This document shows, one piece after another, positions 9,765 to 19,693 of a DNA stretch of 64,000 nucleotides (position 1 is the first letter of the stretch; each line of letters starts with the position of its first letter). Source of the stretch: Prochlorococcus sp. AG-347-E23 (GTDB taxonomy: Bacteria > Cyanobacteriota > Cyanobacteriia > PCC-6307 > Cyanobiaceae). The stretch spans positions 18,109 to 82,108 of the forward strand of contig QCBH01000006.1 of assembly GCA_003281685.1 (NCBI GenBank), read 5' to 3'. The position numbers and the translations under genes were made by a program. The notes beneath the pieces were generated by a model that did not search any database, was not told the DNA's origin, and worked only from the letters and a program-made list of their open reading frames with translations.

Positions 9765-10679
9765 GTGTCTTTAAATAAATCTAAAACTTGGAAGTGGAAA
9801 AATTGGGAAATTTCATGGTCTTTATCAAAAGAATCTACTTCTGGAAAAAATATTAAAATTTTACTAGTTCATGGATTTGGGGCATCAAAAAACCACTGGA
9901 GACATAATCAAGATTGTCTTGGTAAATTTTCAAACTGCTACGCAATTGACTTATTAGGATTTGGGAAAAGCAGTCAGCCAAGTGCTTTATTAAATTACGA
10001 ACCTGATAAAGAAAACTCAATTAAATATTCATTTGACTTATGGGGTAATCAAATATCAACATTTTGTGCAGAGATAATAAAATCTCCTGTTTACTTGGTA
10101 GGAAATTCAATTGGTGGTGTTATTGCATTGAAAGCTGCTGAAATCCTCAAAGATAATTGCAAAGGTGTAATTTTGATTGATTGTGCACAAAGAACTATGG
10201 ATGATAAACGTTTAAAAAAAAGTGATATCCTAATGAATCTAGTTAGACCCATCATTAAAACGATTGTCAGACAAAGAGTAATTAGTAATACACTTTTTAC
10301 AAGAGCTGCTAATCCAAAAGTTATAAAGAAAATACTTGAACAAGCTTATCCTACAGGAAAAAATATCGATACAGAATTGATTGAGATACTTTATCAACCC
10401 TCTCAAAGGAGAAATTCTAAAGAAGCATTTCGTGGTTTTATTAACTTATTTGATGACTATCTTGCTACAGACCTTTTCGATAAAGTTGATGCTCCAATCC
10501 AATTGATTTGGGGTGAAAAAGACCCTTGGGAATCTCTAAATGAAGCAAAAAACTGGAAGAAACAATTTAGGAATATTAAAAGATTAGATATTATTAATGG
10601 GGCTGGTCATTGTCCTCATGATGAAGAACCTGAAAAAACAAATAAGTTAATAAATGAATTTATTCAAGAAACAAAATAA
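9765..10679 (+). CDS. alpha/beta-hydrolase fold protein
   Basis: The 304-residue protein has the alpha/beta-hydrolase layout. There is an oxyanion-region LVHGFGASKNHW at about residues 31-42, a nucleophile elbow VGNSIGGVIAL with Ser at about 112, and a late GAGHCPHDEEP segment supplying the catalytic His. The acid residue is probably in WGEKDPW. No signal peptide is evident. Cyanobacterial relatives are annotated loosely as hydrolases or as chlorophyllase-, esterase- or epoxide-hydrolase-like, so I do not assign a substrate. The start is GTG at 9765. Its stop overlaps the sigma-factor gene on the other strand by 16 bases. Confidence 0.85.
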   Translation: MSLNKSKTWKWKNWEISWSLSKESTSGKNIKILLVHGFGASKNHWRHNQDCLGKFSNCYAIDLLGFGKSSQPSALLNYEPDKENSIKYSFDLWGNQISTFCAEIIKSPVYLVGNSIGGVIALKAAEILKDNCKGVILIDCAQRTMDDKRLKKSDILMNLVRPIIKTIVRQRVISNTLFTRAANPKVIKKILEQAYPTGKNIDTELIEILYQPSQRRNSKEAFRGFINLFDDYLATDLFDKVDAPIQLIWGEKDPWESLNEAKNWKKQFRNIKRLDIINGAGHCPHDEEPEKTNKLINEFIQETK

Positions 10680-11665
10680 GCTTCTACATTATCACTGAGT
10701 CTTCTTAAGCCTCTTAATCCATCTCGCTCTAGATTTCTTACTCGATCTCTACTTATACCTAATACTCTTCCTATACCAGTAAGAGACATTGGCTCATCAC
10801 CATCCATTCCATATCTCATTCTTAAAACTCTACATTGAAGATCAGGCAATTGATGTAAAAGAGAATGGAGATCACCTCTCATACAATCCATCTCTATTTG
10901 TTCGTCTGGCAAGTCCTCTCCCCCTGCAAGTAAATCTAATAAAACAGTATCTTCACCATCACCAACTTTAGTTTCGAGACTAACTGGCTGCCCAGCTTTA
11001 CACATCAAATCTTTAACATCATCTTCTGGAAGCTCTACATATTTCGCAAGTTCACTTACTGTTGGAGTTCTAGACATTTCTTGACTGAGCTCTCTTTGGC
11101 CTTTTTTTAACTTATTCAACATTTCAGTAATGTGAATTGGTAGCCTTATCGCCCGACTCTTTTCAGCTATTGCCCTAGTAATACCTTGTCTAATCCACCA
11201 GTATGCATAAGTTGAAAACTTGTAGCCTCTGGCTGGATCAAATTTTTCAACTCCTCTTACCAGTCCAATAGTTCCTTCCTGAATTAAATCTAAAAGTTCC
11301 ATATTTCTCTTTGTATATTTTTTTGCAACGCTTACTACCAATCTTAAGTTTGCTGCAACCATTCTTTCTTTGGCTCTTTGTCCAGCTCTTAGTCTTTTTT
11401 TTATTATAGAAGTAGATAAGTTTAATTTGGCCGATAATTCCTCAATACTAGGTTTATCCCCTGTTAGTTCAATAATTTCCAATTCTGCTCTTTCAACTTG
11501 CATGTACTCCTGAACTTGACGACCTAGAGTAATTTCTTGCTCATGCGAGAGTAATGGCACTCTTCCAATATCCCTCAGATATGATCGAACAAGATCTACA
11601 TCATTACTAGCTTTGATGCTTGAGATTGACGCTAGTTTATTCTCATTTATTGTTTCAGAAGACAT
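10664..11665 (-). CDS. group 2 (type II) RpoD-like sigma factor
   Basis: This is a sigma-70-family factor of the non-essential group 2 type found in several copies in cyanobacteria. It has region 1.2 (VRSYLRDIGRVPLLSHEQE), a complete region 2 (DLIQEGTIGLVRGVEKFDP, YAYWWIRQGITRAIAE), region 3 and region 4 (GIGRVLGISRDRVRNLE). It lacks the long N-terminal region 1.1 and at about 333 residues is shorter than a principal sigma factor. I choose the ATG at 11665 (MSSETINENK). An ATG at 11698 would add eleven residues without family support. Which Sig letter it corresponds to cannot be judged from sequence alone. Confidence 0.9.
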   Translation of the reverse strand: MSSETINENKLASISSIKASNDVDLVRSYLRDIGRVPLLSHEQEITLGRQVQEYMQVERAELEIIELTGDKPSIEELSAKLNLSTSIIKKRLRAGQRAKERMVAANLRLVVSVAKKYTKRNMELLDLIQEGTIGLVRGVEKFDPARGYKFSTYAYWWIRQGITRAIAEKSRAIRLPIHITEMLNKLKKGQRELSQEMSRTPTVSELAKYVELPEDDVKDLMCKAGQPVSLETKVGDGEDTVLLDLLAGGEDLPDEQIEMDCMRGDLHSLLHQLPDLQCRVLRMRYGMDGDEPMSLTGIGRVLGISRDRVRNLERDGLRGLRRLSDNVEAYFVS

Positions 11666-11765
11666 GAAATACTTATGATGTTTTGTAAACAATACCATTA
11701 AGAAATGTAAAGTTAAACAAAAAAATCCACAATTTTACAAAAATGAGAATAAATACCTAGTGAAT

Positions 11766-13172
11766 TTATGTTAATGAAGAGCTTAATAGCCATTTTGCTG
11801 TACTGAGATAAATAAATACACCAGCAATATCAGTAACAGTTGTAATGAAAGGAGAAGACATCAATGCTGGATCTAACTTCATTCTGTCAAACAACAAAGG
11901 TAGGATCGCTCCTGTTGTGGCAGCTAGAGTCGTTATGGATATTAAACTTATTCCCACCGCAGAAGCAATTAAAGGCCCTTCTCCTTGCCACCAAGCAAAG
12001 GGAAATACTACAAGCATCATGAAAACACCTAAAAGAGCGCCTGTTATAGCCTCCTTAACTACTGCCTTAATTGCACCAATAGACTTCAATTTTTGAGTAC
12101 TTAAACCCCTAATGACAACCGTTGAACTTTGAGCACCAACATTTCCCCCAGTACCTATTAGTAGTGGAATAAATGCAGCTAATAAAACTATTTCTTTTAA
12201 TATTTGATCATTCATAGCAATAACTTTTGTCGTTAAACCATTTGCTAAAACCAAAATTAATAACCATAAAATTCTTCTTCGAGCAATAGTAAACAAACTA
12301 CTTTGGAAATAATCATCTTCATCTCCAGGCTGTACTGCTCCTGCTGCATAAATGTCTCTTGTTGCTTCTTGTTCTATGACATCAATTAAATCATCGACAG
12401 TTACTATCCCAACCAGTCGTTTTTCTTTATCAACCACTGGGAGAGCTAAAAAATCATATCTTTGAATTGCTCTAGCAACCTCTTCTTGATTAGTATTAGT
12501 AGAAATATTAACTACATCTCTTGTCATAACGTCTCCGATTGGCTTTGTAGGATCAGCAGTTACAAGATCTCTCAAAGAGAGAATACCAGTTAGATGTCTT
12601 TCTTTATCGGTAACGTATAAGCTATAAATAGTTTCGGTGAATGGGGCTCTTTTTCTAACTAAAGATAGAGCTTCAGCTGCCGTTTGCATTTCTTTAAGGT
12701 CTATAAATTCAGTTGTCATTAATCTTCCAGCAGTTTCAGGCTCATACCCAAGTAATTCAGCTGTTACTTTCCTTTCACCAGGACTAAGGGCAGACAAAAA
12801 TTTTCGCACAACTTTTGCAGGTAATTCATCAAAGAGTTGAACCCTATCATCAGGAGACATTTTTTCAACTATTTCCAGAACTTCTCCTGAACGAAGTCTT
12901 TCTAATAAAGTTTGCTGAACTACTGGATCTAAATATTCATAAACCTCAATTGCTTCATTTTTCTTTAATAATCGAAATGCCAATGCCTGAAGTATTAATG
13001 GAAGACTTCCAATAGCATCTGCAATATCAACAGGTTGGGAAGGTTCTAAGAGTAATTTAGCTTCATCATAATTTCCAGCTATGAGCAATTGCTCAAGTTG
13101 AATAGTAATATCTTCTCGTTTCCCTAAATCTGAAGATAAAGATGTAACTGTTTCCAGATTATTCTCTTTCAT
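11766..13172 (-). CDS. mgtE: magnesium transporter MgtE
   Basis: MgtE is a homodimeric Mg2+ channel gated by cytosolic magnesium. The 468 residues show the expected order: an N-terminal helical domain (about 1-135; EVLEIVEKMSPDDRVQLFDEL), two CBS domains (about 140-265; IGDVMTRDVVNISTNTNQ, LVGIVTVDDLIDVI), a plug helix, and five membrane segments from about 290. The pore region is represented by PLLIGTGGNVGAQSSTVVIRGL. The gene starts with ATG and lies 41 bases after the second crcB gene, so it may be read from the gyrB-crcB transcript or from its own promoter. Confidence 0.95.
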   Translation of the reverse strand: MKENNLETVTSLSSDLGKREDITIQLEQLLIAGNYDEAKLLLEPSQPVDIADAIGSLPLILQALAFRLLKKNEAIEVYEYLDPVVQQTLLERLRSGEVLEIVEKMSPDDRVQLFDELPAKVVRKFLSALSPGERKVTAELLGYEPETAGRLMTTEFIDLKEMQTAAEALSLVRKRAPFTETIYSLYVTDKERHLTGILSLRDLVTADPTKPIGDVMTRDVVNISTNTNQEEVARAIQRYDFLALPVVDKEKRLVGIVTVDDLIDVIEQEATRDIYAAGAVQPGDEDDYFQSSLFTIARRRILWLLILVLANGLTTKVIAMNDQILKEIVLLAAFIPLLIGTGGNVGAQSSTVVIRGLSTQKLKSIGAIKAVVKEAITGALLGVFMMLVVFPFAWWQGEGPLIASAVGISLISITTLAATTGAILPLLFDRMKLDPALMSSPFITTVTDIAGVFIYLSTAKWLLSSSLT

Positions 13173-13213
13173 ATATATTCCTTTTTCAAAGTTACAACAT
13201 TATTATATGAAAT

Positions 13214-13543
13214 CTAAGTAATTTTTCTACTTATCCAGAACCCAACAAACATTGTGAATAAATTGACGATGATGATTAAATTAAAAAAAATTATAAATTT
13301 TATCCAATCCCCTTGATTTAAAATTTTGTACAAAAAATATATAAAGCCGCTAAATGATGTAAAGCATGCACAAAAACCACTGAATAAAACTTTCTCCATT
13401 GAATAACTTAATCCTTTATTGATAAAAAAACCAACCAAAAATGATCCAATAATTGAAATAAAAAAGTTATTATCTATAAACAATCTTAAAAAAGTAGCTA
13501 AGTAAGCAGCTAAAAGAATATAAATAAAATTATTTATTTTCAT
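13214..13543 (-). CDS. crcB: CrcB/FluC-like fluoride channel subunit, divergent half
   Basis: The 109-residue protein has four hydrophobic helices and the general FluC outline: an early LRLFIDNN, a GSFLVGFFINKG helix, and FTSFSGF in the third helix. Two usually conserved features are changed. Serine (S30, in ISIIGSF) replaces the pore Asn of the family GTLxVNxxGSF motif, and the Phe-box reads F61-T-S-F64 rather than FSTF. It starts with ATG and overlaps the upstream crcB by 4 bases (ATGA). The pair probably forms an antiparallel heterodimer, with this member the degenerate half. Function as a fluoride exporter is inferred from the family. Confidence 0.8.
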   Translation of the reverse strand: MKINNFIYILLAAYLATFLRLFIDNNFFISIIGSFLVGFFINKGLSYSMEKVLFSGFCACFTSFSGFIYFLYKILNQGDWIKFIIFFNLIIIVNLFTMFVGFWISRKIT

Positions 13544-13908
13544 TTAAAAAAATGAACTACAAAAAAACCTAAATAAAAAAAAAGAAAAGAATAGATCACC
13601 ACTTCTATGTAGTGACAAAATAATCTTAGGAATTTTCTCTTTTTTAATAGTTTAAATAGTTGATATATAAAAGAAGAAAATGTACTAAAACTACCTAAAA
13701 AACCGCTATAAAATAATACTAATACTTCGTTATTTATAAAATTAAATGCCACTAAAATACCTAAAAAAAAAGATGATAGAAAATTTACTAATGATGTATT
13801 TTGAATATCAAAGCCTATTCTTTTTTTAAAATTATTTTGTATGAATATTCTAAGTATTAATCCAAAAGTACTGCCAAATAATATGAAAAATGTTGAACTA
13901 AAATCCAA
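13540..13908 (-). CDS. crcB: CrcB/FluC fluoride channel subunit
   Basis: FluC proteins export fluoride passively as dual-topology dimers. This 122-residue protein has four membrane helices, an Arg after the first helix (R20 in LILRIFIQNN), the pore Asn (N42 in TSLVNFLSSFFLG), and the Phe-box F74-S-T-F77 in GFLGSFSTFSSF. All key residues of the family therefore appear intact. The start is TTG, three bases after the stop of the SH3-like gene, which suggests coupled translation. It overlaps the second crcB by four bases. The gap is too short to hold a fluoride riboswitch directly in front. Confidence 0.87.
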   Translation of the reverse strand: MDFSSTFFILFGSTFGLILRIFIQNNFKKRIGFDIQNTSLVNFLSSFFLGILVAFNFINNEVLVLFYSGFLGSFSTFSSFIYQLFKLLKKRKFLRLFCHYIEVVIYSFLFFYLGFFVVHFFK

Positions 13909-13911
13909 AAT

Positions 13912-16205
<2,294 letters not shown>

Positions 16206-16227
16206 TTAATATAAAAAAAATATTAGG

Positions 16228-16251
16228 CTTTTAAAATGTTATTTTTAAAAG
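16228..16251. repeat. perfect inverted repeat upstream of gyrB
   Basis: CTTTTAAAA (16228-16236) and TTTTAAAAG (16243-16251) form a perfect 9-bp stem around a 6-base loop, 23-46 bases before the gyrB ATG in the gap shared with miaA. It could be an operator, an extrudable cruciform sensitive to supercoiling, or a hairpin in the gyrB leader. The stem is nearly all A/T, so chance is possible. Confidence 0.55.
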
Positions 16252-16355
16252 GTCTTTCATTTAACTTACCACCGCAATAAGATAAAGGCTCGAAGTCCAT
16301 GAAAAATTTAATCACTTTAATTATATAGCTAATATATTTTTCTTCAGAAACTCAT

Positions 16356-17255
16356 ATGTCTTCATATCTACCTCATGTAATAATTTTAATTGGGCCTACT
16401 GCGAGTGGCAAAACAGAATTAGCTATTGAAATTGCAGAATATTTTAAAACTCATATACACAATATCGATTCAAGACAAATTTATAAGTCCATGGATATTG
16501 GAACAGCCAAGCCATCTAAGACCCAACAAAAAAAAATAAAGCATTTTTTGATAGATATTGAAGAACCAATCAATCCAATTAATGTAAAACAATTTCAAGA
16601 AATCGCTCAAAAATCTATTAAGGGAGAGATTAAAAAAGATAAATTACCTTTTCTTGTTGGAGGAAGTGGGTTGTATATGAACTCAATAACAAAAGGATTT
16701 TTTGTACCAGATGTCCCTCCTCAAAATGATTTCAGAAAACAATTAGAAGAACTTGGTCAGGAAAAATGTTGGGACCTATTAAAAAATTGTGATCCAATAT
16801 CAACAAAAAAAATCAATTTTGCTGACCACATTAGAACAATAAGAGCTTTGGAAGTCTTTTACGTAACGGGTAAACCTTTGTCAATGCTGAAAGTTCAAAA
16901 ACCACCTGAGTGGAGAATACTAGAGCTTGGATTAGATAGAGATAATTTAAAAGAAAGAATTTTGCAAAGAACAAAACAGATGTTTTTATCTGGAATTATT
17001 GAGGAGACGAAACATCTTATTTCTAAATACGGATTTGATTTGCCAATATTAGAAACCATTGGTTATCGAGAAGCTAGAGATGTTTTAAATAACCATTCAA
17101 CAATTGACAAAGCGATTGAGTTGACTGCGACAAAAACAATCCAATTTGCAAAAAGACAAAAAACTTGGTTTCGTAATAAAAATAATCCTCTTTGGCTTAA
17201 TAACAAAAACCTACTAAAAGATGCAATAATTAAAATAGAGTCTTTTTTAAGCTAA
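16356..17255 (+). CDS. miaA: tRNA dimethylallyltransferase MiaA
   Basis: MiaA transfers a dimethylallyl group to adenosine 37 of tRNAs that read UNN codons, the first step toward ms2i6A. The 299-residue protein has the P-loop [16 protein letters not shown] near residue 12 and the hallmark [18 protein letters not shown]. It also has the segments [12 protein letters not shown] and RIILxLxxDR-type sequence ([15 protein letters not shown]), and [10 protein letters not shown] near the C terminus. The length is normal. The ATG start gives [18 protein letters not shown]. The gene is divergent from gyrB and is followed by infC 52 bases downstream. Confidence 0.97.
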   Translation: MSSYLPHVIILIGPTASGKTELAIEIAEYFKTHIHNIDSRQIYKSMDIGTAKPSKTQQKKIKHFLIDIEEPINPINVKQFQEIAQKSIKGEIKKDKLPFLVGGSGLYMNSITKGFFVPDVPPQNDFRKQLEELGQEKCWDLLKNCDPISTKKINFADHIRTIRALEVFYVTGKPLSMLKVQKPPEWRILELGLDRDNLKERILQRTKQMFLSGIIEETKHLISKYGFDLPILETIGYREARDVLNNHSTIDKAIELTATKTIQFAKRQKTWFRNKNNPLWLNNKNLLKDAIIKIESFLS

Positions 17256-17307
17256 CTTTATAAAAATAGATTTTTTCATCTTCCAATCAATTTATTTAAT
17301 TAACTGA

Positions 17308-17880
17308 ATGCCACCACGCCCACGCTTTGACCGCCGAGCTCCCGTTAGAGAGCTACCAAATATAAATGAAAGAATAAAATACCCTCAATTGAGAGTTGTT
17401 GATTCAGATGGGAAACAATTAGGTGTCATAGATAGATTAAAAGCATTAGAAATAGCATCTCAAAGAGAACTTGATTTAGTTTTGGTGAGCGAAAAAGCAA
17501 ATCCTCCCGTTTGTAGAGTAATGGACTACGGAAAATATAAATTTGAACAGGAAAAGAAAGCTAAAGAAGCAAGGAGAAAATCTCATCAAACAGAAGTTAA
17601 AGAAGTAAAAATGAGGTATAAAATTGACACGCATGATTATGATGTCCGCATAGGTCAAGCTATAAAATTTTTAAAATCGGGAGACAAAGTAAAATGTACG
17701 GTTATTTTTAGGGGTAGAGAAATTCAACACTCAAATTTGGCTGAAACACTTCTTTTGAAAATGGCTAATGATTTAGAAGAGCAATCAGAAGTTCAACAAA
17801 AACCAAAAAGAGAAGGGAGAAACATGATTATGTTTTTGAGCCCCCGAAAAACTCCTCTCATTAAAAAAGATGATGGATGA
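17308..17880 (+). CDS. infC: translation initiation factor IF-3
   Basis: IF-3 binds the 30S subunit, blocks premature 50S joining and checks start-codon selection. The 190 residues contain the N-terminal domain ([22 protein letters not shown]), a Lys-rich linker helix ([14 protein letters not shown]), and the C-terminal domain with [21 protein letters not shown] and [15 protein letters not shown]. The start is a plain ATG at 17308 rather than the AUU known for E. coli infC, so that form of self-regulation is not indicated. It is not next to rpmI-rplT, which lie at 47758. Confidence 0.97.
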   Translation: MPPRPRFDRRAPVRELPNINERIKYPQLRVVDSDGKQLGVIDRLKALEIASQRELDLVLVSEKANPPVCRVMDYGKYKFEQEKKAKEARRKSHQTEVKEVKMRYKIDTHDYDVRIGQAIKFLKSGDKVKCTVIFRGREIQHSNLAETLLLKMANDLEEQSEVQQKPKREGRNMIMFLSPRKTPLIKKDDG

Positions 17881-17957
17881 AAAATTGTTATCAAAAAATA
17901 TGACAAATGTTAAAGTGTCACTGTAGTCTAAAATAAAATTAGTCAGTTTTTTAGAAA

Positions 17958-18944
17958 GTGAGATTCCATATTCAACAAGAAAGTGATATTCCAGCATCTA
18001 CTCAATTATATAATCAAATTTGTTTTGCAATTGCGGCAAGACATTATCCTCCAGGACATAGACTTCCTAGTACAAGACAACTTGCAATGCAGACTGGACT
18101 GCATCGTAATACTATAAGCAAAGTATACAGACAACTTGAAATAGATGGAGTTGTTGAAGCAATAGCTGGATCAGGCATCTATGTAAGAGATAATCTTACT
18201 AAAAGAGAATTTAAAAAATCAGTTTACTCAAAAGATAAAATAAGTAAGCCACCAGATCAAGAAGCAAAAAAGGTTATTGATAACTTGATAAATCTTGGAT
18301 GCACTTTACAAGAAACGAGAGATATATTGACCAATGAAATTGATTGGCGAATTAAGTGCGGATCAAGAATCATAGTCAGTACTCCTAGAGAGGATATTGG
18401 CGCTTCAATGTTGATAGCAGAAGACCTTTCTACAACAATTGAAGTTCCGGTAGAAGTTGTTCCTATGGAGGAATTAGAAAAAGTTTTAAGTAATTCAAAT
18501 GGTGGTACGATTGTCACAAGCAGATATTTTATACAGCCTCTAGAAAAACTTGCTAAGCAACATAGCGTGCGAGCTATTGCAGTTGACTTGAGTGATTTTC
18601 AAAAGGAATTGAAAATCCTCAAGGAATTAAATGCTGGGAGTTGTGTAGGGATTGTTAGTATAAGTCCTGGTTTATTGAGAGCAGCAGAAGTCATTATACA
18701 CAGCATGCGAGGTAATGAATTATTGCTTATGACTGCAGTCTCAGACAATAACAGTAGATTACTATCACTCTTAAAAGCTTCAAACCATATAGTATGTGAT
18801 GGCCCTAGTTTATCAGTTGTAGAAAACACATTATTAAAAAACCGTTCTCAGTTGATGAGATTACCACAAATAATATGTGCTAAAAATTATTTGAGCATCG
18901 AAACAATCAATCAATTAAAAAAAGAAATAGGAGTTATTAATTAA
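17958..18944 (+). CDS. plmA: GntR-family regulator, PlmA-like
   Basis: The first 75 residues form a GntR winged helix-turn-helix (ASTQLYNQICFAIAARHYPP, LPSTRQLAMQTGLHRNTIS, GSGIYVRDN). The remaining 250 residues form a conserved effector domain that is neither an aminotransferase nor a FadR/HutC type. This layout matches PlmA, the cyanobacteria-specific GntR protein that complexes with PII and PipX. The start is GTG at 17958. The stop is only three bases before cysE, so the two genes are probably cotranscribed. Target genes cannot be read from the sequence. The PlmA name rests on remembered N-terminal similarity, so it is probable rather than certain. Confidence 0.75.
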   Translation: MRFHIQQESDIPASTQLYNQICFAIAARHYPPGHRLPSTRQLAMQTGLHRNTISKVYRQLEIDGVVEAIAGSGIYVRDNLTKREFKKSVYSKDKISKPPDQEAKKVIDNLINLGCTLQETRDILTNEIDWRIKCGSRIIVSTPREDIGASMLIAEDLSTTIEVPVEVVPMEELEKVLSNSNGGTIVTSRYFIQPLEKLAKQHSVRAIAVDLSDFQKELKILKELNAGSCVGIVSISPGLLRAAEVIIHSMRGNELLLMTAVSDNNSRLLSLLKASNHIVCDGPSLSVVENTLLKNRSQLMRLPQIICAKNYLSIETINQLKKEIGVIN

Positions 18945-18947
18945 ACC

Positions 18948-19685
18948 ATGGTTATGAAAACTTTTAAATCAGATATAGAAATTATCAGAGAGAGAGATCC
19001 TGCCGCAAGGGGAATTATAGAGATATTTCTTTGCTACCCAGGATTCCAATCCATAGTTATACATAGGTTTACACATAAATTATGGCAATTAAAGATTCCT
19101 TTGATTCCCCGCTTACTCAGTCATCTTAATAGGCTAGCGACTGGTATTGAAATCCATCCTGGGGCAAAAATTGGTAAAAGGGTTTTCATAGATCATGGAA
19201 TGGGTGTTGTAATTGGTGAAACAGCTGAGATAGGAAATAACTGTCTACTTTACCAAGGAGTGACACTAGGAGGTACTGGTAAAAGCCATGGTAAAAGACA
19301 CCCAACCTTAATGGAAAATGTTGTAGTCGGAGCGGGTGCAAAAGTTCTTGGATCCATCACGGTAGGATCTAATACCCGTATTGGTGCTGGTTCAGTAGTT
19401 GTTAGAAATGTAGAAGGGAATAGTACTGTAGTTGGAGTTCCTGGTAGGGTAGTTCATCAAAGTGGTGTAAAAGTAAATCCATTAGCTCACTCTGCCTTAC
19501 CAGATGCAGAAGCTAATGTGATAAAAAATTTAATGGATAGGATAGACTCTCTTGAAAATGAAATTCTTAAATTACAAAAAACTCTACAATGTATAGTCAG
19601 CTCAGAATCTATTGATATTTCTAAACTCGGTGATTCTCAAAATCTTAAAGACAAAGAAATTTTTGAATTTCTTGGAGATGATTAA
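18948..19685 (+). CDS. cysE: serine O-acetyltransferase
   Basis: CysE acetylates L-serine with acetyl-CoA to give O-acetylserine, the carbon skeleton for cysteine. The 245-residue protein has an N-terminal helical part (residues 5-60; IEIIRERDPAARGIIEIFLC) and a left-handed beta-helix of hexapeptide repeats (IHPGAKIGKRVFIDHGMGVV, GETAEIGNNCLLYQGVTLGG). The catalytic His of IDHG and the GKSHGKRHP loop are present. ATGs at 18948 and 18954 are both possible. The C-terminal tail beyond about 190 is an extra helical stretch. It follows the PlmA-like gene by three bases and converges on secA. Confidence 0.95.
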   Translation: MVMKTFKSDIEIIRERDPAARGIIEIFLCYPGFQSIVIHRFTHKLWQLKIPLIPRLLSHLNRLATGIEIHPGAKIGKRVFIDHGMGVVIGETAEIGNNCLLYQGVTLGGTGKSHGKRHPTLMENVVVGAGAKVLGSITVGSNTRIGAGSVVVRNVEGNSTVVGVPGRVVHQSGVKVNPLAHSALPDAEANVIKNLMDRIDSLENEILKLQKTLQCIVSSESIDISKLGDSQNLKDKEIFEFLGDD

Positions 19686-19693
19686 ATATTGAT

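Noticed and set aside
13214..13908. A frameshifted single crcB gene
   Set aside because: Each half is a complete four-helix CrcB of normal length with its own start and a 4-base overlap, so these are two genes.
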